The notes under the pieces are model-generated. The model was given only the letters and a program-made list of their open reading frames with translations. It searched no databases and was not told the origin of the DNA. Source: Scatomorpha sp964367935 (lineage in GTDB: Bacteria > Bacillota > Clostridia > Oscillospirales > Oscillospiraceae). From it: a stretch of 64,000 bases of DNA. The stretch covers positions 124,001 through 188,000 of the forward strand of contig CAYIYZ010000003.1 in NCBI GenBank assembly GCA_964367935.1, in the 5' to 3' direction. The position numbers and the translations under genes are program-made. Positions 23,164 through 32,582 of this stretch are shown here, in pieces; the stretch's first letter is position 1, and each line of letters starts with the position of its first letter.

Positions 23164-24156
23164 ATGAGTGTACTTGAAGTCAAAAATCTACATACATATT
23201 TTGAGACAAAGCGCGGCACCATCAGAGCTGTCAACGGCGTCTCATTTAGCATTAACGAGGGGCAAACTCTCGGATTAATAGGCGAGTCGGGCTCCGGCAA
23301 AAGCCAGACCGCTCTTAGCATATTACAGCTATTTGAGAATAATCAACGCATAGCGGACGGTGAGATTATTTTTCAAGGTACGGACATGGCTAAGCTCAAC
23401 GCACAAGCTTTACGCAGCATACGCGGTAACTCAATCTCAATGATATTTCAAGAACCCATGACAAGCCTAAATCCGGTTTTCACCGTGAAGCGTCAGCTCT
23501 CCGAGGTGCTAATGCTACACCGTCGCATGTCAAAAAAAGAGGCGCTTTCCGAAACGGTCGCTCTGCTTAACAGTGTCAAGATCGCTGATCCGGAACTCGT
23601 CGCCGCTCAATATGCTCATCAATTATCCGGTGGTATGCGTCAGCGTGTAATGATAGCCATGGCGCTCGCTTGTCGTCCGAAACTTCTCATAGCCGATGAG
23701 CCTACCACCGCTTTAGATGTCACCATCGGCGTCCAAATTCTACAGCTTATTAAAAATCTAAAAGACGAGCTTTCCACCGCTGTACTTTTCATCACGCACG
23801 ACTTAGGCGTTATACGACAAGTGGCGGACTTTGTCGCTGTTATGTATTGCGGTCAAATTGTAGAATACGCACCTGTCGACCTCATCTTCTGCAAGGACAA
23901 ACCCTACACACATCCTTATACCTCAGCCTTACTAAATAGTATACCTCGTGCTAACTCACGCTCTAAAAGACGCTTGGATGCTATAGGCGGCGCCGTTCCG
24001 CCTCCTTTATCTTTACCCAAGGGCTGTAAGTTCTCACCACGATGCGCCTACGCGGATTCACATTGCACCCAAGTTGAGCCTGTGCTACTATCCGTGTCTG
24101 AGGGTCAGAGTATTCGTTGCTTCCACCCCGAGAAAGCAAGGTGTGATCATGAGTGA
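23164..24156 (+). CDS. Peptide ABC transporter ATPase, OppD/DppD type
   Basis: ATPase subunit (330 residues) with Walker A GESGSGKSQTALS, signature LSGGMRQRVMIAMAL and Walker B LLIADEPTTALD. The C-terminal oligopeptide domain has CKFSPRCAYADSHC. ATG 23164 follows AGGAGGTG. The 3' end overlaps the next ATPase gene by eight bases, so the two are likely translated together in equal amounts. Confidence 0.9.
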   Translation: MSVLEVKNLHTYFETKRGTIRAVNGVSFSINEGQTLGLIGESGSGKSQTALSILQLFENNQRIADGEIIFQGTDMAKLNAQALRSIRGNSISMIFQEPMTSLNPVFTVKRQLSEVLMLHRRMSKKEALSETVALLNSVKIADPELVAAQYAHQLSGGMRQRVMIAMALACRPKLLIADEPTTALDVTIGVQILQLIKNLKDELSTAVLFITHDLGVIRQVADFVAVMYCGQIVEYAPVDLIFCKDKPYTHPYTSALLNSIPRANSRSKRRLDAIGGAVPPPLSLPKGCKFSPRCAYADSHCTQVEPVLLSVSEGQSIRCFHPEKARCDHE

Positions 24157-25138
24157 TAACAGGCGTGTTCTCATCCGTTTAGAGGATGTAAAAATGCACT
24201 TTCAGCTGAAAAAGAGCCTAGGTTTCGGACGCAGTGACAAGAAGGTCAAGGCTGTTGACGGTCTCAGCCTCGATATATACGAACGTGAAATTTTTGGGCT
24301 TGTCGGTGAGTCCGGCTGCGGAAAATCCACCTTGGGCAAGGTCATTTTGCAACTGCACAAGGCAACTTCCGGTAGTATAAGCTATGATGGACTGGAGCTA
24401 AACAAGCTAGCTGAGAGGGACATGCGCAAGCTACGTCAGAAATTGCAGATAGTATTTCAAGACCCTTATGCTTCGCTTAACCCCAGATTGACTGTGGGGC
24501 AACTCATATCCGAGGCACTCATTGCCCACGGTATGTTTAAAAAAGGTGAGAAAGCGCTCGAGGAATACACTCTGTCTGTTATGGAGAAATGCGGCTTACA
24601 ATCGCACATGTTGCATCGCTACCCCCACCAGTTTTCCGGTGGCCAGCGTCAGAGAATAGGCATAGCACGTGCACTCGCATTAAACCCTCGCTTCGTCGTA
24701 TGCGACGAATGTGTTTCCACGCTCGATGTCTCCATACAAGCACAGATTATTAACCTACTTCTCGACTTACAAGAGAGTGATAAGCTCACCTATCTTTTTA
24801 TTTCCCACGACCTAAATGTCGTACGCTTCATTTCGGATAGAATAGGCGTTATGTATCTCGGCAATTTAGTTGAGCTCGCCGAAACGGACGATCTATTTTC
24901 TAAACCTCTACACCCTTACACACTCGGATTGCTCAGCGCAATTTCAGACCCTGACGCAGAGCGACGTGAATACAGTAACATGATTGTGGGCGATGTGCCC
25001 AGTCCGGTTAATCCACCTACAGGTTGTAAGTTCCACCCACGTTGTCCGCATGCCAAGGATGTTTGTGGAGTTGATGTCCCTATGTGGCGTGAGCACATGC
25101 CCAAGCATTTTGTGGCCTGCCATTTCCCACAGGCTTAG
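24149..25138 (+). CDS. Peptide ABC transporter ATPase, OppF/DppF type
   Basis: Second ATPase (329 residues) with Walker A GESGCGKSTLG and signature FSGGQRQRIGIARAL. Walker B reads FVVCDECVSTLDVS where most homologues, including the other copy in this window, have DEPxSALD; the catalytic Asp-Glu pair is kept, so activity is expected. C-terminal cysteine cluster: CKFHPRCPHAKDVC. I start it at ATG 24149 (MSDNRRVLI), inside the end of the previous gene with an AAGGTG site; the longer frame upstream is a shadow of that gene. Confidence 0.9.
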   Translation: MSDNRRVLIRLEDVKMHFQLKKSLGFGRSDKKVKAVDGLSLDIYEREIFGLVGESGCGKSTLGKVILQLHKATSGSISYDGLELNKLAERDMRKLRQKLQIVFQDPYASLNPRLTVGQLISEALIAHGMFKKGEKALEEYTLSVMEKCGLQSHMLHRYPHQFSGGQRQRIGIARALALNPRFVVCDECVSTLDVSIQAQIINLLLDLQESDKLTYLFISHDLNVVRFISDRIGVMYLGNLVELAETDDLFSKPLHPYTLGLLSAISDPDAERREYSNMIVGDVPSPVNPPTGCKFHPRCPHAKDVCGVDVPMWREHMPKHFVACHFPQA

Positions 25139-25148
25139 GGAGGTTTAT

Positions 25149-25343
25149 ATGTCTCTTTTCGATAAATATCGCGACAGAATGCCCAAAGAACGCAATAAAG
25201 AGTCTCTTGACGAGCATTATGATAACATAGAGCTTGAAAAGGGTGATTTAGCCGCCATGCTTATTGCCGCTCTTATCACCTTCGGACCGCTCATCCTTGT
25301 CATTTCAATCGTTTACATTGGGCTTGCACTATTATTCTTTTAG
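25149..25343 (+). CDS. Small single-span membrane protein of the importer operon
   Basis: 64 residues: a charged N-terminal half (MSLFDKYRDRMPKERN, then an acidic stretch) and one membrane segment (about 36-62, AAMLIAALITFGPLILVISI). It has a GGGAGG site seven bases before ATG 25149. It sits 10 bases after the second ATPase gene and 14 bases before the M3 peptidase, so it belongs to the operon. I do not recognise its family. A role as accessory or assembly subunit of the transporter, or anchor for the peptidase, is only suggested by position. Confidence 0.75.
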   Translation: MSLFDKYRDRMPKERNKESLDEHYDNIELEKGDLAAMLIAALITFGPLILVISIVYIGLALLFF

Positions 25344-25357
25344 TAAGGAGATGGAAC

Positions 25358-27040
25358 ATGAAGTTTTCCGATATACACTATGAGCGTCCGAATTTTGACG
25401 CTCTGCACGAGAACATTGAGTCCTTGCTGTCACAGTTTGAGACAGCGCCCAAAGGCGAAGTGCAGTTTAACATTTACGAGGAAATTATGGCTCTCCGTAA
25501 TAGTTTCAGAACTCAACATGCCCTGGCAAGGATTAGGCATTTTTTAAACGTAAATGATACATTTTACAAAGAAGAGTTTCGGCAGTTTTCTCTGGTATTG
25601 CCCAAACACTCACTACTGCACGATAAGCTTTGCAGATTAATTTTGAGCAGTCCATTCAAAGACGAGCTTTCCCATAAACTCGGACCGCTCACACTGCGTA
25701 ACATGGAGCTTGATTGTATGCTAATCTCTGAGGATATCGTTAATGACATGCGTGAAGAGAGTGCCTTGGTCTCTCGTTACATTAGTCTCATTTCTAACCT
25801 CAAGGCGGACTTCAATGGGGAGCTCATGCCCCTTACCTTACTTGCACCGTATAAAGAGAGCGCGGACCGCAGTGTGCGTCATGCTGCCTTTGTCGCTGAA
25901 GGCCTGTGCTACGAGAGTATTAAGCCGGAATTAGACGAAATCTTCGACAAGCTCGTTAAGAACCGCAGTACTCAAGCAAAGAAGCTCGGCTTTAGAAGTT
26001 ATGTAGAATTAGGCTACGCTCGTATGACGCGTAACTGCTATGGCGTCACTGAGGTTTCCTCATTCAAAGAACAGATTCGCACAGAGCTCGTACCGCTGTT
26101 TAGTAAAATTCAAGTCGAGCGGAGTCGTCGCTTAGGGCTTGACGCCCTTTCATTCCACGACTTGACACTCTACGATAAAAAAGGCGCACCAAAACCTCAC
26201 ATCTTCGGTGATGAGCTGATGGCAAGCGCAAAAGAAGTGTACATGGAGATGGGTGAGCCTTTCTCAAGTTTCGTAGAACTCATGTACAACAACGAGCTGT
26301 TCGAGGTCTACGCCAAGGAAGCGAAGATGCCGGGCGGGTTTTGCTCATACCTCCCCGACTACAAGTACCCATTCATATATGCAAATTTTAACCGCACTGC
26401 CTCCGATGTCTATGTTATCACCCACGAATTCGGTCACGCCTTTGCGAGATACCTTATTTCGAATGCTAAGAAAAAATACTATAGCAATCCAACCATGGAT
26501 ATAAATGAGACACATTCCATGACTATGGAGTTTCTGCTTAGTTCGAATTACGATCGTTTCTTCGGGGATGACGCAAAAAGATATGCCGGAAAGCACCTTG
26601 AAGACACGGTACTCTTTATCCCTTACGCTTGTCAAGTAGATGAGTTCCAAGAGCGTATTTATGCAAACCCTGAGCTCAGCCCATCGGAACGTGACGCTTT
26701 ATGGTTGGAGATCGAGGCACAGTACAGGCCGAATATCGCCTACAACGAACTCCCTTTCTACAGTGGCGGCAGTGGCTGGCAAAAGCAAACCCACATCTAC
26801 AAATCTCCCTTTTACTACATTGACTATGCTCTCGCTCAGACTGTGGCCTTGCAATTTTACGCTCTCTTTTTGGAAGACAAAGAAATTTGCCTTAATCTTT
26901 ACCTTAAGTTTATCGCTCACAGCAGTGACATGTCTTTTACAGATTTAATTGAACACTGTGGACTGAAAAGCCCATTCAAGAGCGGAAATATAGGTCAAAT
27001 AATTTCTGTTTTAAAACATTGCCGAGATTTACAAATTTAA
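25358..27040 (+). CDS. M3 family oligoendopeptidase (PepF-like)
   Basis: Cytoplasmic zinc endopeptidase (560 residues) that cuts short peptides. The zinc motif HEFGH is at 356-360 and the third ligand Glu is at about 384 in INETHSMTMEFL. The C-terminal pattern SPFYYIDYALAQTVALQFY is typical of the PepF branch of family M3. No signal peptide. AAGGAG precedes ATG 25358. As the last gene of the importer operon, it would digest peptides brought in by the transporter, giving a compact uptake-and-hydrolysis unit. The promoter of the next gene overlaps its 3' end. Confidence 0.92.
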   Translation: MKFSDIHYERPNFDALHENIESLLSQFETAPKGEVQFNIYEEIMALRNSFRTQHALARIRHFLNVNDTFYKEEFRQFSLVLPKHSLLHDKLCRLILSSPFKDELSHKLGPLTLRNMELDCMLISEDIVNDMREESALVSRYISLISNLKADFNGELMPLTLLAPYKESADRSVRHAAFVAEGLCYESIKPELDEIFDKLVKNRSTQAKKLGFRSYVELGYARMTRNCYGVTEVSSFKEQIRTELVPLFSKIQVERSRRLGLDALSFHDLTLYDKKGAPKPHIFGDELMASAKEVYMEMGEPFSSFVELMYNNELFEVYAKEAKMPGGFCSYLPDYKYPFIYANFNRTASDVYVITHEFGHAFARYLISNAKKKYYSNPTMDINETHSMTMEFLLSSNYDRFFGDDAKRYAGKHLEDTVLFIPYACQVDEFQERIYANPELSPSERDALWLEIEAQYRPNIAYNELPFYSGGSGWQKQTHIYKSPFYYIDYALAQTVALQFYALFLEDKEICLNLYLKFIAHSSDMSFTDLIEHCGLKSPFKSGNIGQIISVLKHCRDLQI

Positions 27041-27056
27041 GTTCCCATGTTATAAT
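27028..27056 (+). promoter_or_regulatory. Sigma-A promoter of the HD-GYP-like gene
   Basis: TTTACA (27028-27033), 17 bases, TATAAT (27051-27056). It starts inside the last codons of the M3 peptidase gene, so the HD gene can be expressed independently of the importer. Confidence 0.7.
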
Positions 27057-27092
27057 GTATTATGTATGTAAATTGAAAGTGAGCCATTTTAC

Positions 27093-29045
27093 ATGAACGA
27101 ACTGTATAATAAACTTGTCGAAAATGAAATGTTATTCGTGGAACGCTCTTCCACTCAGTTTTCCGATTTGACGGGCATTAGCCCCGAAACCATCCGTGAG
27201 GAGTTGGAGCGTCGAGGCGCTGAAATTAGACAGATCATTGAAGACACGAACTTAATCATAGAGGAACATATTACGCCACTTCTCAATAACCCGCTGGAGA
27301 TGACAAGAGAGCAAGCCGAGCATTTGGAGGATCTTGCCGCGAAGCTATCCGGTTACAGAGCAAGTGTGGACACAGGTTTGTCTTACAACATTAGACATGC
27401 CTTGACCGAGTATTCCCGTGATAGGGACGAAGCATTTTACATTCGCAATATGTTCTATAAGGGACTTGCTCTTTTTTACCTTGATGCGATTTTCAAAGAC
27501 GAGATGCGAGAGTGTTATGAGGCAGTTATAGCCTTCGCTCCGAAATACGAAAGCTTTGATAAGGACACGCGCAACCTCATAGCGAGAGCCTATGGCAACT
27601 CTTATATCAGTTTGCACAGGCACAAGATAGACGAAGCATTTTCACTCTACGACCGAGCTATAGATTTTTGGCATAACACCGCAAAGAGGCTCGATCCCGA
27701 TTTCCCCATTGACAATTTTGTGCGCAATGTCTATGAAAACACTTGCAGTAACGTAATCAGCTTACTGCGCTCCGATACTCACTCTTACCTTGTTAAAGAC
27801 GTTCACATTAAGCGTTTGTATGACGCTACGACCCAGCTTATGATACTTGCTAACTTAGACTTAGGTAAAACAAACGACTATACCTCGTCTAAACTGCGCT
27901 ATGTATATATGCGCTACGCCGCGGAGTACTATATTGGTAATATTTCAGCACTCGAGCTTGTTCATTCTCTGCATCGCATGTATGAAGAGGCCGACTCTGA
28001 ATATGATTATGACAACATATTCAGAAAACTGCACATGGGCGGGCTGTGCCTATATTATCTCAGACATGTGCCCCTTGAAGACTTTTCAAAAGAACAGAGG
28101 CAAAAACTAGCTAAGAGCATAGAGTTAGATGTTTTCGATTACGTTATCCATATCCCCAACAGTGTTTCCGCTTCGCATGTCTCATCTTTACTTACAAACT
28201 TTGCTTTCGGTAGTAATACCATTTTCGATGACTACTCATACCTGAAAATGCTGCTGTCAATTACGGTCTTTAGACACCCTCCTACTTATGCACATTCCGT
28301 AATGGTCGCTAAGATTGCCTTTGTTATTGTTGAATACATCGCAAAGTACTATCCGCAGTTTTTGGCAGACTTACCCGGCATTAACGGTATAGACGATGTA
28401 CAGAAGCGTGTGAAAGAGATTTTACTGTTCGTGTGGTATGCCGGTCTTACTCACGACATAGGTAAAATAAGCTATTCACATCTCGTCTCCTTCTTTGTCA
28501 GAAAGCTAAATGATAAGGAATTTGAGATGATTAAGCAGCATTCGACACGTGCAGACGGATTCATAAGGTCCTTATCCGACCTCGGCGAAAAAACGGATGC
28601 ACCCGAAATACCGAGCAGCAACTCCGATAGTGCACATTTTCTGAATAACCCTGAGCTTTTTGCACATATCTTAGATGTGGCCTTGGGACACCATAAAAGC
28701 TATGACGGTAAGTTCGGTTACCCAAGCGACTTTGACAATGTCGCCTCACCTGTCAAGATTATCATAGATGTTATTTCTATAGCAGACAGTATAGACGCAG
28801 CCACCGATAACTTAGGTCGAAGTTATGCTAAGGGTAAATCCCTTGAAGATATGCGTGAAGATATTCTGTCACAGTGCGGCACACGTTACTCTGAGTTTGT
28901 CGCGAGGATAGTGTTCGAAAAAGAATATGTGTACAAGGCCATACGTGATATACTGGACGATTTCAGATACGAAACCTACTACGCTTGTTTCTCTATAGAG
29001 AAACTGTCCGACACTATGAACCCACCACCAACTACATTTTTCTAA
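27093..29045 (+). CDS. HD-GYP-like phosphohydrolase with a helical N-terminal region
   Basis: A 650-residue protein without signal or membrane segments. Residues 1-390 are helical, probably TPR-like. The C-terminal HD domain has His401 (YAHSV), the HD pair in THDIGK (453-458), KQHSTRADGF (481-490), GHHKSYDGKFGYP (532-544) and ADSIDAATD (564-572). The GYP signature is present as FGYP with one extra residue, so c-di-GMP hydrolysis is plausible but other cyclic or linear nucleotides are possible. The long helical part probably senses a partner or small molecule. It has its own promoter and is followed by a terminator. Next to it lies an EAL-domain protein, so two candidate c-di-GMP-degrading enzymes stand together. 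Confidence 0.8.
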   Translation: MNELYNKLVENEMLFVERSSTQFSDLTGISPETIREELERRGAEIRQIIEDTNLIIEEHITPLLNNPLEMTREQAEHLEDLAAKLSGYRASVDTGLSYNIRHALTEYSRDRDEAFYIRNMFYKGLALFYLDAIFKDEMRECYEAVIAFAPKYESFDKDTRNLIARAYGNSYISLHRHKIDEAFSLYDRAIDFWHNTAKRLDPDFPIDNFVRNVYENTCSNVISLLRSDTHSYLVKDVHIKRLYDATTQLMILANLDLGKTNDYTSSKLRYVYMRYAAEYYIGNISALELVHSLHRMYEEADSEYDYDNIFRKLHMGGLCLYYLRHVPLEDFSKEQRQKLAKSIELDVFDYVIHIPNSVSASHVSSLLTNFAFGSNTIFDDYSYLKMLLSITVFRHPPTYAHSVMVAKIAFVIVEYIAKYYPQFLADLPGINGIDDVQKRVKEILLFVWYAGLTHDIGKISYSHLVSFFVRKLNDKEFEMIKQHSTRADGFIRSLSDLGEKTDAPEIPSSNSDSAHFLNNPELFAHILDVALGHHKSYDGKFGYPSDFDNVASPVKIIIDVISIADSIDAATDNLGRSYAKGKSLEDMREDILSQCGTRYSEFVARIVFEKEYVYKAIRDILDDFRYETYYACFSIEKLSDTMNPPPTTFF

Positions 29046-29084
29046 GCGTCCGCACTCTTTTGAAGTGCTGGACGCTTTTTTTAA
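29044..29084 (+). terminator. Terminator of the HD-GYP-like gene
   Basis: AGCGTCC-GCACT paired with AGTGC-GGACGCT, followed by TTTTTTT. It begins at the stop codon of the gene. Confidence 0.85.
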
Positions 29085-29156
29085 CACTTTTTTCATCAAT
29101 TCTGTTCATTTAACGTGACATTTTTCGACATTTTTCTATCATTTTCGACAGGGTCA

Positions 29157-29185
29157 TTGACACGACTTATATGTTACGATAATAT
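29157..29185 (+). promoter_or_regulatory. Promoter of the SBP-GGDEF-EAL gene
   Basis: TTGACA (29157-29162), 17 bases, TAATAT (29180-29185). Upstream, 29121-29150 contains repeated TTTT-CGACA motifs, which could be a binding site. The leader to 29279 shows no c-di-GMP riboswitch core that I could find. Confidence 0.6.
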
Positions 29186-29278
29186 TAAGGCACAAATGTT
29201 GTAAATAAATGTAAATAATGTTGTGCGCTCAACCAATTATTTGCAATATTAGCTACTTTTTTTGGGAGAGGTGTTATT

Positions 29279-32167
29279 TTGAAAGCGAAGATTCTATCAT
29301 GTTGCACGTTGTTGCTGTTAGTGTCGGTTTTTGGGGCAAGTACATACACGGCACATGCAGCACAAGACAGCGAAACCATACGGGTGGGATACAGCTCACT
29401 CTACACAGACTTTGTGTATGACTTGGACAGTCTTAACAACAAGGGCTACGGTTACGACGTTTTTCAGAAAATTGAAGAAGTCAGTGACTTAGAGTTCGAA
29501 TTTGTTGCCATTGACGGCGATGTAATAGAAGCTGCGCGCACAGGCTTCGTCGACGTTGCCGGTCTTAGCATACGCTCTGAGGAAAGAGCTGAAAATGTTT
29601 TGTTTTCAGACACACCACTCAGCAAGACGTATATTGCTCTCATGACCAAAGATATGTCTATTTCTTACGCTGATTACGAGAGCATGGACGGCAAGACTGT
29701 CGCAACATATGAGGGCAATATCGGACAGGAGTCTTTAGGTAGATTTTGTGAGTATTACGATATTAGTGTTAACTATGTGTATTCTGATGTTCATCACTAC
29801 ATGGATTTAGATGCTGACTTTTATATAGTGTACTCGGAGCACAGAGATTCCACGACATTAAATAATGTTCTGAACTTGGGCGTGTACAACCTTTTTCTTG
29901 TATCCAATTTCGAAAACTCTGAGTTGTTAGATAAAATTGATACGATATTTTTAGATGTCGTTACCACAGAAGGAAACTTTTTCCTTGAGCTTGAGGAAAA
30001 ATATCATGCAAGGAATTTGGAGATAAGTCACCGCTCCTTGCTAAATCGTGAAATTGAACAGCTCCAAGAGAGACCTTTGGAGGTCGGATATATTACTGGC
30101 TATAGGCCGATCTCATTCACAAACGAGCAAGGTGAAGCGGATGGTGCAATGGTAGATGTACTCAATCTCTTAGCCGAGCGATATGGCTTCGAGGTCAATT
30201 ACCACCCATACTCACTGAGCGATGATCCCGCTCTACATGAAAATTTCGATATTCTTATCACTCTCTACGGTGACGGTGTTCATGATTTTGAATATTATGT
30301 GCCTACAGAGCCGTATTACAACTTGCCTCTATTTGCTCAGGTGCATAATAACATATTGGATGCAAGTGAGGATGCAGTTGATATTCTGGAGTTATCATCT
30401 AAAATAGGTATGCTTCAGTATCAGTCCATAGAATACGACATATTTCGAGAGGCCTTCCCTGAAAACGACATTATATTTTACGACGATTTTAATACCCTTC
30501 TCGACGCATTCGCAGATAAGCAGTTGGACACTATCATCTCGACAGAGAGCGCTGTAACATATGCCACTCTGTATCTCGATGATGTTGATCGTACAACTGT
30601 GCATACAGATCTATCTGTGCCAATGCAGTTTTATATTTCGAAAGATATAGCCGATGAATATATACCAATCTTCAATGTCATGTTTGACAGAGTCAGTGAG
30701 GATGAGTACAGAAATATTCTCAACTTGAACTCAGACGCGTTTCTTCCGGAGCGTTCCACCATAGAAGTGCTTATGGATGTGTGGTATCTCTTTGTAATAG
30801 GCTTAGCTGTGATTATTTTTATCATGCTTGCTTTTTGGTATTCACAGCAAAAGCAGAAGCAACATGCATTAATAGTCGCATACAGCACCGATCGTGTGAC
30901 ACGACTGCCCACTCTTTCTAAGTTCAGTGAGATGGCTCAGGAGCTCATAGAGTCGAGTAATCCCGGAGAATATGAAATGATTTCTCTCGACATCGATATG
31001 TTCAAAGCCATAAATACCTATTACAGCACCGATAGAGGTACAAGTGTAATACAGGCTGTTGCATCGGCACTTAAAAAAGCATTTGAAGGTACACCCACGC
31101 TTATCACACGTAGAGCAGGCGAAAGATTTCTAGTACTCAGACGTGTCATCGACGGCGACCCCTTGACTGTTATCTATGAGCAATTTATATTGCCCGGTAT
31201 ACGCGATGTCATAGGCGACAAATATAATATCAGTATGTCTTTCGGAAATGTTATCGTCAATAATCCAAAGGATAGCATTACCAATGTTATAGGACGTGCC
31301 GATAATGCGAGATCAAAGGGTAAGGGACAGCATGTAACCACTTTCATCACATATGACGAGGCTATGGGCAAGCTGTACGACGATAGAATAAACTTCACTT
31401 TCCGTATGGAACAGGCGCTAGCCGATAGGGAGTTTTTCGTCGTATATCAGCCTAAGATCGACTTTGGCAGCCTACAAATTGGCGGCGCTGAGGCTCTCGT
31501 GCGTTGGAAGCCCAGACTGGGTGACATGATCTATCCCGATGCTTTCATACCCGTCTTTGAGGGAAACGGCTTCATTTCTAACCTTGACATGTACGTTTTG
31601 GAGGAAGTCTGTAAGTTTATCATAAGAAACGGCAGAGCAGTCAACCTTCCGCGTATCTCAGTTAACCTCTCTGCCTTCTCTATCACAGATAACACCATAA
31701 TCACTCGTATTAGCGACATCATTGACAGGCATGGCGTTAGAACTAATGAGATTGAATTTGAAGTCACAGAGAGTGCCATAATAGGTGACGAGTCAAAGTT
31801 CCTGCAGAGAGTTAAACAGCTCAAAAAGCTCGGTTTCCACATTTCCATAGACGATTTCGGCGCCGGTGTTTCCTCTCTCAACAGGCTCAGTTCAATAGAG
31901 GCAGATGTACTCAAACTTGATAAGGCTTTCTTCGATCTTAAGGATCAAGGTGGCAAGAGTAATGTCGTGGTAGCCGATGTAATCAGCATGGCAAAACATC
32001 TTGACATGCTGGTTGTTGCCGAGGGTGTTGAAACCTTTGCTCAAGCACTCTGGCTGAGAGAAATTAAATGTGATTTCGCTCAGGGTTACTACTTCGAGAA
32101 ACCTATGTCAGCAGATGACTTCTTGGAACTTCTCTCTTATAACAGAACCTATGAAATAAAGCCATAA
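29279..32167 (+). CDS. Membrane sensor: two periplasmic-type binding domains, degenerate GGDEF, EAL phosphodiesterase
   Basis: 962 residues. Signal peptide 1-28 ends AHA; then two tandem family-3 solute-binding domains (about 35-255, with IRVGYSSLYTDF, and 265-490, with LEVGYITGYRPISF), a membrane segment (about 501-522), a GGDEF domain and an EAL domain. The GGDEF motif reads RAGERF, so cyclase activity is unlikely. The EAL domain is complete: EALVRW (from about 737), ISVNLSAFS, EFEVTES, IDDFGAGVSS, LKLDKAFF and VAEGVET, so it should hydrolyse c-di-GMP to pGpG. External amino-acid-like ligands probably control the activity. The start is a TTG at 29279 behind GAGAGG. It is a single-gene unit with its own terminator. 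Confidence 0.9.
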   Translation: MKAKILSCCTLLLLVSVFGASTYTAHAAQDSETIRVGYSSLYTDFVYDLDSLNNKGYGYDVFQKIEEVSDLEFEFVAIDGDVIEAARTGFVDVAGLSIRSEERAENVLFSDTPLSKTYIALMTKDMSISYADYESMDGKTVATYEGNIGQESLGRFCEYYDISVNYVYSDVHHYMDLDADFYIVYSEHRDSTTLNNVLNLGVYNLFLVSNFENSELLDKIDTIFLDVVTTEGNFFLELEEKYHARNLEISHRSLLNREIEQLQERPLEVGYITGYRPISFTNEQGEADGAMVDVLNLLAERYGFEVNYHPYSLSDDPALHENFDILITLYGDGVHDFEYYVPTEPYYNLPLFAQVHNNILDASEDAVDILELSSKIGMLQYQSIEYDIFREAFPENDIIFYDDFNTLLDAFADKQLDTIISTESAVTYATLYLDDVDRTTVHTDLSVPMQFYISKDIADEYIPIFNVMFDRVSEDEYRNILNLNSDAFLPERSTIEVLMDVWYLFVIGLAVIIFIMLAFWYSQQKQKQHALIVAYSTDRVTRLPTLSKFSEMAQELIESSNPGEYEMISLDIDMFKAINTYYSTDRGTSVIQAVASALKKAFEGTPTLITRRAGERFLVLRRVIDGDPLTVIYEQFILPGIRDVIGDKYNISMSFGNVIVNNPKDSITNVIGRADNARSKGKGQHVTTFITYDEAMGKLYDDRINFTFRMEQALADREFFVVYQPKIDFGSLQIGGAEALVRWKPRLGDMIYPDAFIPVFEGNGFISNLDMYVLEEVCKFIIRNGRAVNLPRISVNLSAFSITDNTIITRISDIIDRHGVRTNEIEFEVTESAIIGDESKFLQRVKQLKKLGFHISIDDFGAGVSSLNRLSSIEADVLKLDKAFFDLKDQGGKSNVVVADVISMAKHLDMLVVAEGVETFAQALWLREIKCDFAQGYYFEKPMSADDFLELLSYNRTYEIKP

Positions 32168-32174
32168 GAACACA

Positions 32175-32210
32175 AATACACCGTACAAACATTAGTTTGT
32201 ACGGTGTATT
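32175..32210 (+). terminator. Terminator of the EAL gene
   Basis: AATACACCGTACAAAC-ATTA-GTTTGTACGGTGTATT, a perfect 16-bp stem starting 8 bases after the stop codon. Confidence 0.8.
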
Positions 32211-32239
32211 ACATTATTAGATGGTTTGTAATAAAAGAA

Positions 32240-32280
32240 ACGGGTAGACCTTAGGTCTACCCGTATTACTTTTTAAGAAG
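32240..32280 (-). terminator. Bidirectional terminator between the EAL gene and rpsU
   Basis: ACGGGTAGACC-tta-GGTCTACCCGT (32240-32264) with TTTTT on the plus side and TTCTTTTATT on the minus side. It serves the convergent rpsU transcript and backs up the terminator of the EAL gene. Confidence 0.8.
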
Positions 32281-32287
32281 TGCGCCC

Positions 32288-32473
32288 TTAATTGTAGCGC
32301 TTACTCTTATTCTTGCGTGCTGCCTCTGATTTCTTACGGCGCTTCACGCTTGGGCTTTGATAATACTCCTTCTTGCGCAAATCGGACATTACGCCTGCCT
32401 TTGCACAACTCCTCTTAAAACGCTTCAGCGCGTTATCAAGAGACTCGTTTTCTTTAATGTGTATCTCTGACAT
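32288..32473 (-). CDS. rpsU: Ribosomal protein S21
   Basis: Small basic 30S protein (61 residues). SEIHIKENESLDNALKRFKR and the lysine/arginine-rich end are diagnostic. The start ATG 32473 follows a GGAGGGAGGG site; the longer frame is not needed. It has its own consensus promoter 65 bases upstream and terminator downstream, so it is a monocistronic unit lying after leuS. A short hairpin GCACC-gcat-GGTGC stands just before the ribosome site and might modulate translation. Confidence 0.95.
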   Translation of the reverse strand: MSEIHIKENESLDNALKRFKRSCAKAGVMSDLRKKEYYQSPSVKRRKKSEAARKNKSKRYN

Positions 32474-32537
32474 TTCGTTCCCTCCCTCCGAATGCACCAT
32501 GCGGTGCTAAGGGCTTCTCAAGCCGTGGTGTCCTCTT

Positions 32538-32566
32538 ATTATACGTTTTTTACCACACAATGTCAA
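32538..32566 (-). promoter_or_regulatory. Consensus sigma-A promoter of rpsU
   Basis: On the minus strand TTGACA (32566-32561), exactly 17 bases, TATAAT (32543-32538): a perfect match, fitting a highly expressed ribosomal protein gene. Confidence 0.85.
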
Positions 32567-32582
32567 GAGAAACTGTCACTTA

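Noticed and set aside
29186..29278. Possible c-di-GMP riboswitch before the EAL gene
   Set aside because: Looked for the conserved GEMM core sequences and hairpins; none found.
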